Of a stretch of DNA of 64,000 nucleotides, positions 9,209-18,008 are shown in pieces (within the stretch, counting starts at the first letter, position 1; the number at the start of each line of letters is the position of its first letter). The stretch is from NCBI GenBank assembly GCA_040219235.1, contig JAVJSV010000016.1, positions 530,811 through 594,810 of the forward strand, read 5' to 3'. The DNA is from Rhodospirillaceae bacterium (GTDB lineage Bacteria; Pseudomonadota; Alphaproteobacteria; Rhodospirillales; Rhodospirillaceae). The notes beneath the pieces were generated by a model. That model had not been told where the DNA came from, ran no database searches, and was given only the letters and a program-made list of their open reading frames with translations. The position numbers were made by a program, and so were the translations under genes.

Positions 9209-9247
9209 AAAAAATAACCCGTCGCCTACAGGAGAGGACGACGGGTT
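9209..9247 (-). terminator. intrinsic terminator downstream of the TonB receptor gene
   Basis: On the minus strand a 9-bp perfect stem (AACCCGTCG / CGACGGGTT, plus-strand arms 9216-9224 and 9239-9247) is followed by a run of six T. It lies between the receptor's stop and the next minus-strand gene. It would end most receptor transcripts and let a fraction read into the DUF1838 genes, a common way to keep receptor expression higher than that of downstream enzymes. Confidence 0.75.
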
Positions 9248-9291
9248 ATAATATGCGTTTAGATTAAGATCTTAGAAACCAAGAGTATGGG

Positions 9292-11745
9292 TTACCAAGA
9301 GTAGCTCGCCCGCACGCCGAGTTGTGTTTTGGGTGGTGCGTTTAAAGCGTACCCGATGTTGCCGAATGCCGTGAAATCACCGAACCCGGTGCCACCGCGC
9401 ACTGTATCATCTCCGAGAATGTTTGTGCCGTAAGCGTAGACACTCCAGATTTCATTTTCGACACCAAGACGCGCATCCACATTCCAGTAAGATGGGTAGA
9501 AGTGTGCTTCTGCTGTATCGTTGCCACGATTGCTTTGGTATTGGGCATCAATCACACCGAACAGCTCGAGTTCATTTGTGATCGGCGTTCTATACCCGGC
9601 GGATAAATTCAAAGCATGTTTTGGCGCCCGTTCAATGCGGCTGCCGGTCGAGTCAATAATACACCCTGGCACACCGTTGAGGGTTGTCGGCGTACAATTC
9701 CGGGCTCCGGCAATGGCAAGCGGCGTGTTACTGAATTGCGAGAAGTCTGTGTATTCCGTATCGAGGAAGGTGTAGCCGGCGTTTAGACTAACCCCGTCTG
9801 CGGGGGCTGCAGCAAAGTCTACCTCGAAGCCACGCACTTCAGAGTCCGCCGCGTTTGCGGTTCGGCCTGTTAGGCCGTTTGGTGAGGTATCATCTGGAAT
9901 TTGCTGTTGGAACTGCTTGTCGGTGTATTTCATGAGGAACACCGCGCCGTTGGCGATGAGGCGGCCATCCGCCCAGGATGTTTTTGTACCGACTTCGTAG
10001 TTCCACACCGTTTCAGCGGTGTAGCGGGCGTTTTCGATAAGCGGTGCCGCCACGGTGGAGAACCCGCCCGGCTTAACCCCTTTCGACACGGACGCGTAAA
10101 TCAGAGCATCATCTGTGGTCTGATATTCCAAGGTGAACTTTGGTGCAAAGAAGTTATCGGAGTCAGACGCCATGAATGTTGTAAAGGCTCCCGCATCGGC
10201 CGGCGGACCGAAAACAGAAACCGCCGCGCCGCCATTGGGCCAGACATAACTGAACGATTCATCCGAGTACCGTGCTTCAACGGACGCGGCGAGTTTTTCA
10301 GAAATATCATATTCAAAGATGCCATAAACCGACCAGTGTTCCGTATCGCGGCGTGTGGGTCTTTCCGGAGACGGCATTGCCAATCGCGTATTCAAAGCCG
10401 CCGACGATACCCCGGGAGCCCCAACCACGACGGTAATCAGGTTGCGATCAAGCTGAACGTAGTTTTCATCCCAGTACAATCCACCGACAGCCCAGCGGAA
10501 ACCATCGGACTCCAGATCACCGATGCGCACTTCCTGGTTGATCTGGCGGACGTTGGTGCTGGCACTGGATTCAAACGTGTTTGGCAGCGGCTCGGCGATG
10601 CCGCCGGGGGTCGGGAACAGCACCGGCGCATCGGGCTCGGCGTAAAAGTCTGTGTCGACACGGTAGAAGCCATCGACTTCGCTGTAGCCGGTCCAAGTGT
10701 TGAGCTTGACGGTGCCAAAGTCGTATTCGGTGATCAAGCTGGCGTAAATTGCATCGACGTCAGAGCCCTCGTAATCTTCACCGGTGCGGGGGTCGAGGCT
10801 GAGCGTAATCAACCCTTCCTGTACCGGGGCGAAGTTACCAAAGGGGGCGAGACGGGTCTGAGCGGGCAAGATACCGGCATCAATGAGCGGCTGCGCCCCC
10901 GCCGGTAGGTTAGTTAGGATGGTGCCGCCATTGGCAGCGCCGAGGAAGTATTGTGCAGCGGGTTCATTTTCGTCTTTAGAGTAAGAGGCCCGCACATCAA
11001 CCGTGAAGTTTTCGCTGGCTTCAAAGGAGGCAGACAAGGCTGCACCATAACTCTCATAGCCGCCAATGCCTTCGCCGGAGATGGCGTTATCATAGAAGCC
11101 ATTGTGCTGGGCGTACGTGGCATTGAGCCTAAGGCCGACGGTATCGGACACCGGGCCAGCGATTGAGCCAGTGACCTCAGCCTGGCCATGATCACCGACA
11201 TCGGCAAACAAGCGGCCTTCAAATTCATCGCCGGGCTTCTTGGAGATGTAGTTAATGGCACCGCCAAAGGCGACACGACCGTAAAGTGCACTTTGCGGGC
11301 CTTTTACAACCTCAATCCGCTCGGCATCGACCAAGCGGAGGTTCATGCCGATCCCGCCACCGCCGGTGAGCAAGGATTCGGAAGAGATATCGATGCCGTC
11401 AAGCAGCACACCGATAGGCTGGCGGCCACGTGTGGCGGACAAGCCGCGAATGACCGGGCGGGTGTCTTGCGGCACGAAAGAGGTTTCAAACACCAGGCTG
11501 CTGGTCAGTTTAGCGATATCGCCGACGGAACGGATGCCCGATTTCTCAATCATATCGGACGAAAATGCGGTAATGCTAAGTGGTACATCTTGAAGAGATT
11601 CGGCCCGCTTGCGCGCCGTAACAACGATTTCCTCGACAGCGACTTGCTGGGCAAATGCCTCTGGTGCGGCAAAAACCAGCCCAGAAAGCGCGAAAACGCT
11701 GGAGCGCAGGGCTAATTTGCTTCTAAGTGATTTGGATTTCGTCAT
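9292..11745 (-). CDS. TonB-dependent outer membrane receptor
   Basis: The 817-residue protein has a signal peptide ending near AFAQQ, a TonB box EEIVVT at residues 38-43, a plug domain (DVPLSITAF through VKGPQSALYGRVAFGGAINYISKKP) and a long C-terminal beta barrel closing with LGVRASYSW. Such receptors import scarce or bulky ligands across the outer membrane using TonB energy. Receptors with this EEIVVTARK-type plug are abundant in sphingomonads and marine alphaproteobacteria and often take up organic compounds rather than siderophores. GAGGGG precedes the ATG. It is the first gene of the minus-strand operon and is divergent from a LytTR regulator, so the ligand is probably the substrate of the downstream DUF1838 proteins. 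Confidence 0.95.
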   Translation of the reverse strand: MTKSKSLRSKLALRSSVFALSGLVFAAPEAFAQQVAVEEIVVTARKRAESLQDVPLSITAFSSDMIEKSGIRSVGDIAKLTSSLVFETSFVPQDTRPVIRGLSATRGRQPIGVLLDGIDISSESLLTGGGGIGMNLRLVDAERIEVVKGPQSALYGRVAFGGAINYISKKPGDEFEGRLFADVGDHGQAEVTGSIAGPVSDTVGLRLNATYAQHNGFYDNAISGEGIGGYESYGAALSASFEASENFTVDVRASYSKDENEPAAQYFLGAANGGTILTNLPAGAQPLIDAGILPAQTRLAPFGNFAPVQEGLITLSLDPRTGEDYEGSDVDAIYASLITEYDFGTVKLNTWTGYSEVDGFYRVDTDFYAEPDAPVLFPTPGGIAEPLPNTFESSASTNVRQINQEVRIGDLESDGFRWAVGGLYWDENYVQLDRNLITVVVGAPGVSSAALNTRLAMPSPERPTRRDTEHWSVYGIFEYDISEKLAASVEARYSDESFSYVWPNGGAAVSVFGPPADAGAFTTFMASDSDNFFAPKFTLEYQTTDDALIYASVSKGVKPGGFSTVAAPLIENARYTAETVWNYEVGTKTSWADGRLIANGAVFLMKYTDKQFQQQIPDDTSPNGLTGRTANAADSEVRGFEVDFAAAPADGVSLNAGYTFLDTEYTDFSQFSNTPLAIAGARNCTPTTLNGVPGCIIDSTGSRIERAPKHALNLSAGYRTPITNELELFGVIDAQYQSNRGNDTAEAHFYPSYWNVDARLGVENEIWSVYAYGTNILGDDTVRGGTGFGDFTAFGNIGYALNAPPKTQLGVRASYSW

Positions 11746-11993
11746 TTTTGTTCCCCTCGTGACGGAAAAGTTACGATGCTATTTGCTATCATCCTGAAAA
11801 AGCAGACAATATTTTTTACGTTGTGACGCTCTGAGCTTCATGAACTGGCAGAAAACGGCTTTTTTATACGTTTGTGACCTTCATGATGCGCGAATGGGCG
11901 AGGTTTTGGCAAAGAAAATTCCCGTTCTGGCCAAAAAATGGTGCTTGGTCGAAATCGTATCTGCCCGACAATAACACCGGAATGAAGTGATAC
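11746..11993. promoter_or_regulatory. divergent promoter region between TonB receptor and LytTR regulator genes
   Basis: These 248 bases separate two divergent genes and hold no plausible coding frame. The left third is AT-rich, with A/T runs suited to a receptor promoter. A LytTR protein usually binds paired short direct repeats near such promoters, but I could not pick out a convincing repeat pair by eye. Confidence 0.4.
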
Positions 11994-12923
11994 ATGAGTG
12001 AAATGACACATAATCACGGCAGATCTGAAACAGAGGATGCGTTTCGCATCACACCTACCCTCCTGCTCGTGTATCTGCTGGCCGTTCCCGTTGTTCTAGG
12101 TTTGATTTCCGGCATTAATGAATCTGGCAGTGCGCGCATGGTTTCTAAAGAAGCTTATATAATGCGCTATATATTTCGCGGACTGCTGTCGTGGTGGACG
12201 ACCATCCTGGCCACATATGTCGTGGCTGTCGCATTGCGCCCGTGGAAACCGCATTTTTTGCTGGTGCTGGTCTTCGGACCGCTAATCAACATATTTGTCA
12301 ATGCGCCGCTTTCGCTGATCTGGCAGCCCCTGTTTGAGCCCTACCTTGCGGAAGGGTCTCAGTTCTTTCCCTTATGGCCATGGCGTTTTGGCGATCCTGT
12401 GTATTTGAAAGAGTCCTTGCTCGCCCTGCTGACAAATGAAATTGTTTGGGTGTCCTTCAATGTCATTTTCTGGCGCGCGTTTTCAGTGCGTCTGTACGGC
12501 TTTACGCCACCGTCGCCGCGCCAATCAACGCCCGCTGAGCGTCCTGAAAACGAGACGGCGTTAAATTTACCGGTTGTGGCGGCCTCTTCGCCGTTCATGG
12601 ATCGTTTGCCCAAAGACATCGGGACGAACATTATTGTTCTGGAGGCGCAGGAACATTACACCAAGGTGCAGACCAATCTTGGAACTGCCATGGTGCTGTA
12701 TCGGTTTGGTGATGCCGTCAAGGAAATGGCCCGCCACTCTGGCATGCAAGTCCATCGGTCTTTTTGGGTCAACACCAGTGCTATTGAGAGTGTCGACAAA
12801 ACAGGCCGCACCTATGAATTGACAATGACGGGTGGGGGCAAGGTGCCGGTGAGCCGGTCCTACAAAGTCAAGATTGACGAAATGGGGCTAGGTGACACCA
12901 GCGGCCCCTCCCCGCTTAAGTAA
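11994..12923 (+). CDS. membrane-anchored LytTR-family transcriptional regulator
   Basis: The 309-residue protein has four hydrophobic segments in its first 160 residues, a proline-rich linker (near 170-195), and a C-terminal LytTR DNA-binding domain. The LytTR marks are NIIVLEAQEHYTKVQT near 218-233, the VHRSFWVN turn near 258 and the VPVSRSYK strand near 287. This one-component layout places the sensor in the inner membrane. Its divergent position suggests it regulates the TonB-receptor/DUF1838 operon in response to a membrane-soluble or periplasmic signal. The ribosome site is weak. Confidence 0.88.
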   Translation: MSEMTHNHGRSETEDAFRITPTLLLVYLLAVPVVLGLISGINESGSARMVSKEAYIMRYIFRGLLSWWTTILATYVVAVALRPWKPHFLLVLVFGPLINIFVNAPLSLIWQPLFEPYLAEGSQFFPLWPWRFGDPVYLKESLLALLTNEIVWVSFNVIFWRAFSVRLYGFTPPSPRQSTPAERPENETALNLPVVAASSPFMDRLPKDIGTNIIVLEAQEHYTKVQTNLGTAMVLYRFGDAVKEMARHSGMQVHRSFWVNTSAIESVDKTGRTYELTMTGGGKVPVSRSYKVKIDEMGLGDTSGPSPLK

Positions 12924-12969
12924 GGCCCGCTCACCTAAAGCCCTCTCACCTAAAGCAAGGATACGAGAC

Positions 12970-13644
12970 ATGTCGTCATCATCTATGGGGCTCAGTGACT
13001 CCGTCCTCGCATACCTGCGGACAGTTGGGCTGCGTGAGGACGCGGACCAAATTGCCTTGCGGGACGCGACAGCGAAACATCCGGACTCCAGCAAGATGGC
13101 GATGATGCAAATTTCACCTGAGCAAGGGCAGTTTATGACCCTGCTGGTTGAGCTGTTGGGCGTGAAAAAGTATCTGGAGATTGGCGTCTTTACCGGATAT
13201 AGCGCGATGACGGTGGCCAAAGCGATGGGCCCTGAGGGCCGCGTTGTGGCCCTGGATGTCAGCGAGACGTTTACAGCCATCGCGCGGGAGCATTGGACGC
13301 AAGCGGGCGTGACCAATCAGATCGACCTGCGTCTCGCGCCAGCCCTTGAGAGCCTTGAGGCTTTGCGCCGCGCCGGGGAGCAGAACAGCTTTGATCTGGC
13401 CTTTATTGACGCTGATAAAGAGAATTACTTAGCCTACTACGAAGCCGCGTTGGACCTGGTCAGGCCCGGGGGCGTCATCGGGATCGACAATGTGCTGTGG
13501 AGCGGCAGCGTCGCTGATCCGATGGATCATAGGCCAGACACGGAGGCAATCCGGGCCGTCAATGCGGCGCTCGCTCAAGATGAACGCGTGACCATCAGCA
13601 TGGTCCCGATTGGTGATGGGCTCACGTTGGCCCGAAAACGGTAG
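12970..13644 (+). CDS. SAM-dependent O-methyltransferase (catechol/caffeoyl-CoA OMT type)
   Basis: The 224-residue cytosolic enzyme starts at ATG 12970, chosen because AAGGA lies 8 bases upstream. The class I methyltransferase core is clear: YLEIGVFTGYSAMTVAKA near residue 62 (motif I), VVALDVSE (motif II), FDLAFIDADKENY near 142 (metal-binding acidic residues) and GGVIGIDNVLWSG near 167. These are the marks of the divalent-metal-dependent small-molecule O-methyltransferases (Methyltransf_3 family), which act on catechols and other phenolics. It follows the LytTR gene on the same strand after a short 12-base repeat (CTCACCTAAAGC, twice near 12930-12955). Confidence 0.9.
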   Translation: MSSSSMGLSDSVLAYLRTVGLREDADQIALRDATAKHPDSSKMAMMQISPEQGQFMTLLVELLGVKKYLEIGVFTGYSAMTVAKAMGPEGRVVALDVSETFTAIAREHWTQAGVTNQIDLRLAPALESLEALRRAGEQNSFDLAFIDADKENYLAYYEAALDLVRPGGVIGIDNVLWSGSVADPMDHRPDTEAIRAVNAALAQDERVTISMVPIGDGLTLARKR

Positions 13645-13792
13645 GACACGACTGTCGCACGCCTCTGCAATAACACGCCGCCATTCTATTCTTGCATACC
13701 TGCTGATCAAAAAATGCACGCGTATTGTGTGGACAAAGGAGTACGGTTTTCAAGTTTATCTTTGAACTGCGTCTTCAAGAAAGTCTCTAACA

Positions 13793-14062
13793 ATGACACG
13801 TGTTTCTGCTTACATTACCGCGCTGAGCGGTTCTGTTCTGGTGTGCGTTACGCTTGGTGTGCTCGCGCTCATCATGGTCTTCTTTGCGGGGCTTGCGGTC
13901 GAAGGTCTGTTGGAAGCCTTTGGCGTGCTTGCGTTAGGTTGGGGTGAGTCGCACCTTTCCCTCTTGATCGGCATTGCCACGCTGACAACCCTCCCCCTTT
14001 TCATCATGATGTTTATTGCAACATGGAAGAAAATCCTGGCGGCTGAACTGCTGCTACCATAA
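13793..14062 (+). CDS. small two-helix inner membrane protein
   Basis: The 89-residue protein has two hydrophobic helices (about residues 8-40 and 56-78) joined by a short GWGESH loop. It has no recognisable domain. The gene stands alone between the O-methyltransferase and the convergent DUF192 gene. Function unknown. The 148 bases before it contain no other gene. Confidence 0.5.
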   Translation: MTRVSAYITALSGSVLVCVTLGVLALIMVFFAGLAVEGLLEAFGVLALGWGESHLSLLIGIATLTTLPLFIMMFIATWKKILAAELLLP

Positions 14063-14066
14063 GCCG

Positions 14067-14579
14067 CTAGGGCTGGAACATACCGTGTTGAACCTTGTCG
14101 CCAACTTCAACACCAAGCCTCGCCACTGTCCCCGCTGCAAGCTCTAATACGGAGCGCACAGGTACGCGCGAGGAGATGGGTTTCTCTGAATGCGGAACTG
14201 TGTTTTCGGCAATGGTCATCACCTCGCCGGTATTGCTGAGAAAAAGCATATCCAGCGGGATGAAGGTGTTCCTCATCCACATACTAACCATGCGATCGGT
14301 TTCGAAGTCGAACAACATGCCGCGGTTTTGCGGCAGTTCGGCGCGATGCATCAGACCCGTTGCCCGGGTTGAGTGTGTATCTGCAACCTCAAACTGGAAA
14401 TCGTAAATCTTCGGACTACCGTTCTCGCCCTGAACCACAATAGAACCCTGTGACAGGGAGAGACTTTGCGCCTTGGTTGCGTCAAAAGGTTCGTAAGGTC
14501 GCAGGAACTGCGCCGTGGCGGGCACAACACACAGTAAAAACGGGACGAGCAGTAAAACGCGGAAGACGAATGTTATCAT
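14067..14579 (-). CDS. exported DUF192 family protein
   Basis: The 170-residue protein has a signal peptide (cleavage near ATAQ) and a DUF192 domain marked by RATGLMHRAELPQNRGMLFDF near residues 72-92 and MWMRNTFIPLDMLFL near 101-115. It ends with the LELAAGTVARLGVEVGD segment typical of the family. DUF192 proteins are small beta-barrel proteins of unsettled role, often exported. AAGGTGA precedes ATG 14579. It ends close to the convergent small membrane protein gene. Confidence 0.9.
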   Translation of the reverse strand: MITFVFRVLLLVPFLLCVVPATAQFLRPYEPFDATKAQSLSLSQGSIVVQGENGSPKIYDFQFEVADTHSTRATGLMHRAELPQNRGMLFDFETDRMVSMWMRNTFIPLDMLFLSNTGEVMTIAENTVPHSEKPISSRVPVRSVLELAAGTVARLGVEVGDKVQHGMFQP

Positions 14580-14606
14580 GGGATCACCTTACCCCAATTC
14601 ATCAAC

Positions 14607-16304
14607 TCACATATAGACGAAGTCTACCAGGAGATATATTGCCAACATCACGATGGCCCAAAACGCCATGCGCCCGGTTGGCATTGTGCGCCCGAGAATT
14701 CCTGACGGGCCATGCCGACTCTGCAGGGTTTGTATAGTAGACCGTACCCCCTTTGATAAATCATCAATGATGCTGTCGCGCGCTGATCCAGAATTTTGCG
14801 TCAGAGAAAGGGCAATTTTTTTGCCTAAGACCCGGTACAGCCAATCGAAATCCAGTGTCAGGCTATTGACCAAGTGCCAGCCATAATACTTGAGGAACAA
14901 GAAGAAAGCCGCGCCGGAGAACAGCAGAATTTGGAACTGGGTGACGATGTGATCGGGTGTGTTCGGCGCGTAATCCTGCTCAAACGGCAGAAGTTGATAG
15001 AACTGCTGGGGCAACACGCCAATCGCAACACACAGTATAGCAAAAAACACCATTGCCGTGCGCATATGCAGCGGCGGCTCCGGCGGTCGCAAACCCGAGT
15101 CTTTTCCGAAGAACACAAAGTATTGCAACTTGATACCAACGTCCAAGAACACCCCTGCCGTACCGGCCGCGAGCAAATACCAAACCCAATAATATTGTTC
15201 GAGGTAGGCCGCTTCTGAGGTCATTGCCTTAGCCGCAAAACCAGAGGTAAACGGAAAGGCCGAGATTGAAAGTCCGCCGATGATGCAACAAATTGCGGTG
15301 AGCGGCATTGTCCGAAACAATCCGCCATATTCGGTGAATTTGCGTTTGCCGGTCATGTAAAACACAGACCCCGTCGCCATGATCAACAGCGCCTTATAGA
15401 TAATGTGCGCAAAGGCATGGGCAACCGCGCCATTGATCGCCAGGGTCGTCCCAATGCCAATTGCCGTGACCATGAAGCCAACTTGGTTGACGATGGAATA
15501 GCCAAGCATTTTGCGCGCGTTGTTTTCGCAAAGTCCGTAAATGATGCCGTAGAAAATCATAAACAGACCGACAAAGATCAGAATTTCTGCACCGGGAAAG
15601 CCCCGCGCCAGCACGTAAACGGCTGTCTTGGTGGTGAACGCAGACAGGAACACCATCCCGGAATAACTGGCTTCCGGGTAGGAATCCGGTACCCAGGCTG
15701 AAAATGGCGGCGCACCAGTATTGAGCAAAAAGCCGGCTAAAATGAGTGCCCGAGGAAGCGTATCCGGCAGCATCGACGTAAACGCAATGGAACCGGTGGA
15801 CGCGACTTCGCCAGCGATGCCGGCCATCAGCACCACCCCACCAAACAGATGCACCAGAAGGTAGCGCAGACCGGCAGCCCGGGCGGTATCAGTCCCCGCC
15901 GAGAAAATAACAGTCGCCGACGCCAAGGCCATCATTTCCCAGAAAATAAAGACGGTGATGAGATCACCGGCAAACACGACGCCGAGTGAAAAAGCAATGT
16001 AAACGTTGGCGGCAAACAGTTCCAAAACGCGCTCTTGTTTCAGCGCATACAAATTGCCGGCCAGCGCCATCAAGGCAAACACAGTGGCGAACAGACGGCT
16101 GAGTTTATCTGTCTTAAACGGTTCTAGCGTCCACTCCATGTAGGATATGGAAAAGAGCACTCCCTCCGCCGTCATCCAGACAAAGGCTAAGGAAATCAGC
16201 GGAGCCCCAAGCAGAACGACGCTGCGGGCGGTTCCGGTCAATCGTAAGACCAGAAGTGCACCAATAAGAATTGGTAAAGAGGGGTGCAGCAAAAGACTAC
16301 TCAT
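14607..16304 (-). CDS. Mrp/complex I-type proton-translocating subunit (third NuoL/M/N-like)
   Basis: The 565-residue polytopic protein has about fourteen transmembrane segments and the proton-pump family core, including FWEMMALASATVIFSAG near residue 130, the LVHLFGGVVLMAG segment, and Lys/His-bearing helices around HAFAHIIYKALLIMATGS near 300. It is the last gene of the antiporter operon and overlaps the preceding small gene by 8 bases. It carries an extra C-terminal soluble stretch followed by a final helix. It is a MrpD/NuoM-like antiporter subunit rather than a full MrpA, since the MrpA C-terminal domains are absent. Confidence 0.85.
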   Translation of the reverse strand: MSSLLLHPSLPILIGALLVLRLTGTARSVVLLGAPLISLAFVWMTAEGVLFSISYMEWTLEPFKTDKLSRLFATVFALMALAGNLYALKQERVLELFAANVYIAFSLGVVFAGDLITVFIFWEMMALASATVIFSAGTDTARAAGLRYLLVHLFGGVVLMAGIAGEVASTGSIAFTSMLPDTLPRALILAGFLLNTGAPPFSAWVPDSYPEASYSGMVFLSAFTTKTAVYVLARGFPGAEILIFVGLFMIFYGIIYGLCENNARKMLGYSIVNQVGFMVTAIGIGTTLAINGAVAHAFAHIIYKALLIMATGSVFYMTGKRKFTEYGGLFRTMPLTAICCIIGGLSISAFPFTSGFAAKAMTSEAAYLEQYYWVWYLLAAGTAGVFLDVGIKLQYFVFFGKDSGLRPPEPPLHMRTAMVFFAILCVAIGVLPQQFYQLLPFEQDYAPNTPDHIVTQFQILLFSGAAFFLFLKYYGWHLVNSLTLDFDWLYRVLGKKIALSLTQNSGSARDSIIDDLSKGVRSTIQTLQSRHGPSGILGRTMPTGRMAFWAIVMLAIYLLVDFVYM

Positions 16305-16545
16305 CGTAGTAGGTGTCCTTCCGCTTCAGCACTTTCTTCCAGCCTTTCGAGAGTAAAATTGACACCCCGCCAACCAGGAACCCAAACCACGCACTAAATC
16401 CGTAGGTAAACATAAATCCCTTATGGTGATGGGTTACGAACAGCTCAGCAATAAGCAATAAGGCCAGCACGACCGTAAAGCCCAACCATAAGCGTTTGGG
16501 GGTCGCAGGATTATCCAGCCAATGCTTGTTGTTTTGCTCGTTCAT
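16297..16545 (-). CDS. small two-helix membrane subunit in the Mrp operon
   Basis: The 82-residue protein starts at ATG 16545, which overlaps the upstream TGA as ATGA, so translation is coupled. It has two hydrophobic helices (about 20-35 and 44-62), a His-rich HHHKG loop and a charged C-terminus KKVLKRKDTYYDE. No classical Mrp subunit corresponds to it. Its position between two NuoL/M-like genes, overlapping both, argues that it is an accessory subunit of the same complex. Confidence 0.7.
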   Translation of the reverse strand: MNEQNNKHWLDNPATPKRLWLGFTVVLALLLIAELFVTHHHKGFMFTYGFSAWFGFLVGGVSILLSKGWKKVLKRKDTYYDE

Positions 16546-18008
16546 AAGGTTTGCCCTACCAAGGCTTTGGCTAACGTCAATGGGACTTCTGGGAAAAGGA
16601 ACAGCGCAAGCGTTCCCGATGCGGTCAAACAGAGCGCCAGTACAATGGGCCACGGCGCTTCACCATGCTCGTGCGACGGTGCAACATCCTCTTTTTTGAA
16701 AAAAGCCCGGTAAATAATCGGTACGAAGTAGCCGGTGTTGAGCAATGTACTGACAAAGATGACGAACAGAACGAACCAGTCTTTTAAGTCCATCGCTGCA
16801 GATAAAATATACCACTTGCCCAAAAAGCCTGCCGTTGGCGGCACCCCAATCATACTGAGCGCCCCAATTGTAAACGCCGCCATGGTCAAAGGCATACGTT
16901 TACCGATGCCGTTTAATTGACTAATCTCGGTTTTATGGGCGGCTGTATAAATTGAGCCAGCTGCAAAGAACAGAGTGATCTTACCAAACGCGTGCGCCGT
17001 TATATGCATCGCCGCGCCAATAATTGCCAGCGGCGTTGCCATCGCCGCAGCCAACACCACATAAGACAATTGACTAACGGTAGAATAGGCAAGTCTGCGC
17101 TTTAAGTTATCTTGACTAAGGGCGATGATGGACGCCACCAGAACAGTAAACCCGGCGGCATACACCACCCAGCCGGTTGCCTGACCGCTAAAGAGATCCA
17201 GGCCAAACACATAGACGATAATTTTTACGACGGAGAACACACCCGCTTTAACAACGGCGACGGCATGAAGGAGTGCGCTGACAGGAGTAGGCGCAACCAT
17301 CGCTGCTGGCAACCAACGGTGCACCGGCATCACAGCCGCCTTACCTATGCCGTAAATAAACAGAACACTGAGTGCTCCAACAAGAAACGGATTTTCATCT
17401 TTTGGAATAATACCACCGACTGTGAAATCACCCGTGCCAGCAATAAAATAAGTGCCAATCACGGCTGGCAGTAAAAACACGACGGATGTCGTTAAGAGAA
17501 TTCCAAGATAGACACGTCCTCCAGCTTTCGCAGCTTCATTGCCTTTGTGCGTCACAAGCGGGTAGGTCGAAAGCGTCAGGACCTCGTAAAACAAAAACAT
17601 CGTAAAGAGGTTGCCTGCGAAAGCGATCCCAATGGTCCCCGCAATCGCAAGAGCAAAGCATGTGTAGAATACGGTCTGGTTTTCTTCCTTATTTCCGCGC
17701 ACATACCCGATGGAATAGATGGAATTGACGATCCAGAGCGAGGAGGCAATCATCGCGAAAAGCATGCCCATTGGCTCAATCTCAAATCGGATTGTTAGCC
17801 CAGGCAAGACTGCAAAGCTCTCTGTAGAAGGGCGAGCCCCTTGCATAACTGACGGCACGAGTACAAACACAACCGCAAACAACAGGGCCGCAGTAACAAG
17901 TGTATAGGCTTCTCTGATATTTGGTTTTGAGCCGCTGGACGCAATAAAGACAGCCCCAAAACTCGGGATCAGAAGCGCCGCAACAATAAGCAGGGAGAGG
18001 TCTGTCAT
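16542..18008 (-). CDS. Mrp antiporter subunit D-like (second NuoL/M/N-like)
   Basis: This 488-residue polytopic membrane protein belongs to the proton-conducting transporter family. Typical pieces are FYEVLTLSTYPLVTHKGN near residue 140, PVSALLHAVAVVKAGVF near 240 (the Lys helix) and RLAYSTVSQLSYVVLAAA near 305. It overlaps the upstream MrpD by ATGA. Two adjacent MrpD-type genes plus a third downstream give this operon three proton-channel subunits. Confidence 0.88.
   Translation of the reverse strand: MTDLSLLIVAALLIPSFGAVFIASSGSKPNIREAYTLVTAALLFAVVFVLVPSVMQGARPSTESFAVLPGLTIRFEIEPMGMLFAMIASSLWIVNSIYSIGYVRGNKEENQTVFYTCFALAIAGTIGIAFAGNLFTMFLFYEVLTLSTYPLVTHKGNEAAKAGGRVYLGILLTTSVVFLLPAVIGTYFIAGTGDFTVGGIIPKDENPFLVGALSVLFIYGIGKAAVMPVHRWLPAAMVAPTPVSALLHAVAVVKAGVFSVVKIIVYVFGLDLFSGQATGWVVYAAGFTVLVASIIALSQDNLKRRLAYSTVSQLSYVVLAAAMATPLAIIGAAMHITAHAFGKITLFFAAGSIYTAAHKTEISQLNGIGKRMPLTMAAFTIGALSMIGVPPTAGFLGKWYILSAAMDLKDWFVLFVIFVSTLLNTGYFVPIIYRAFFKKEDVAPSHEHGEAPWPIVLALCLTASGTLALFLFPEVPLTLAKALVGQTL

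Noticed and set aside
9901..10908. Long plus-strand open frame of 335 codons
   Set aside because: It lies fully antisense to the TonB receptor gene, whose protein is clear; its composition is that of a shadow frame.
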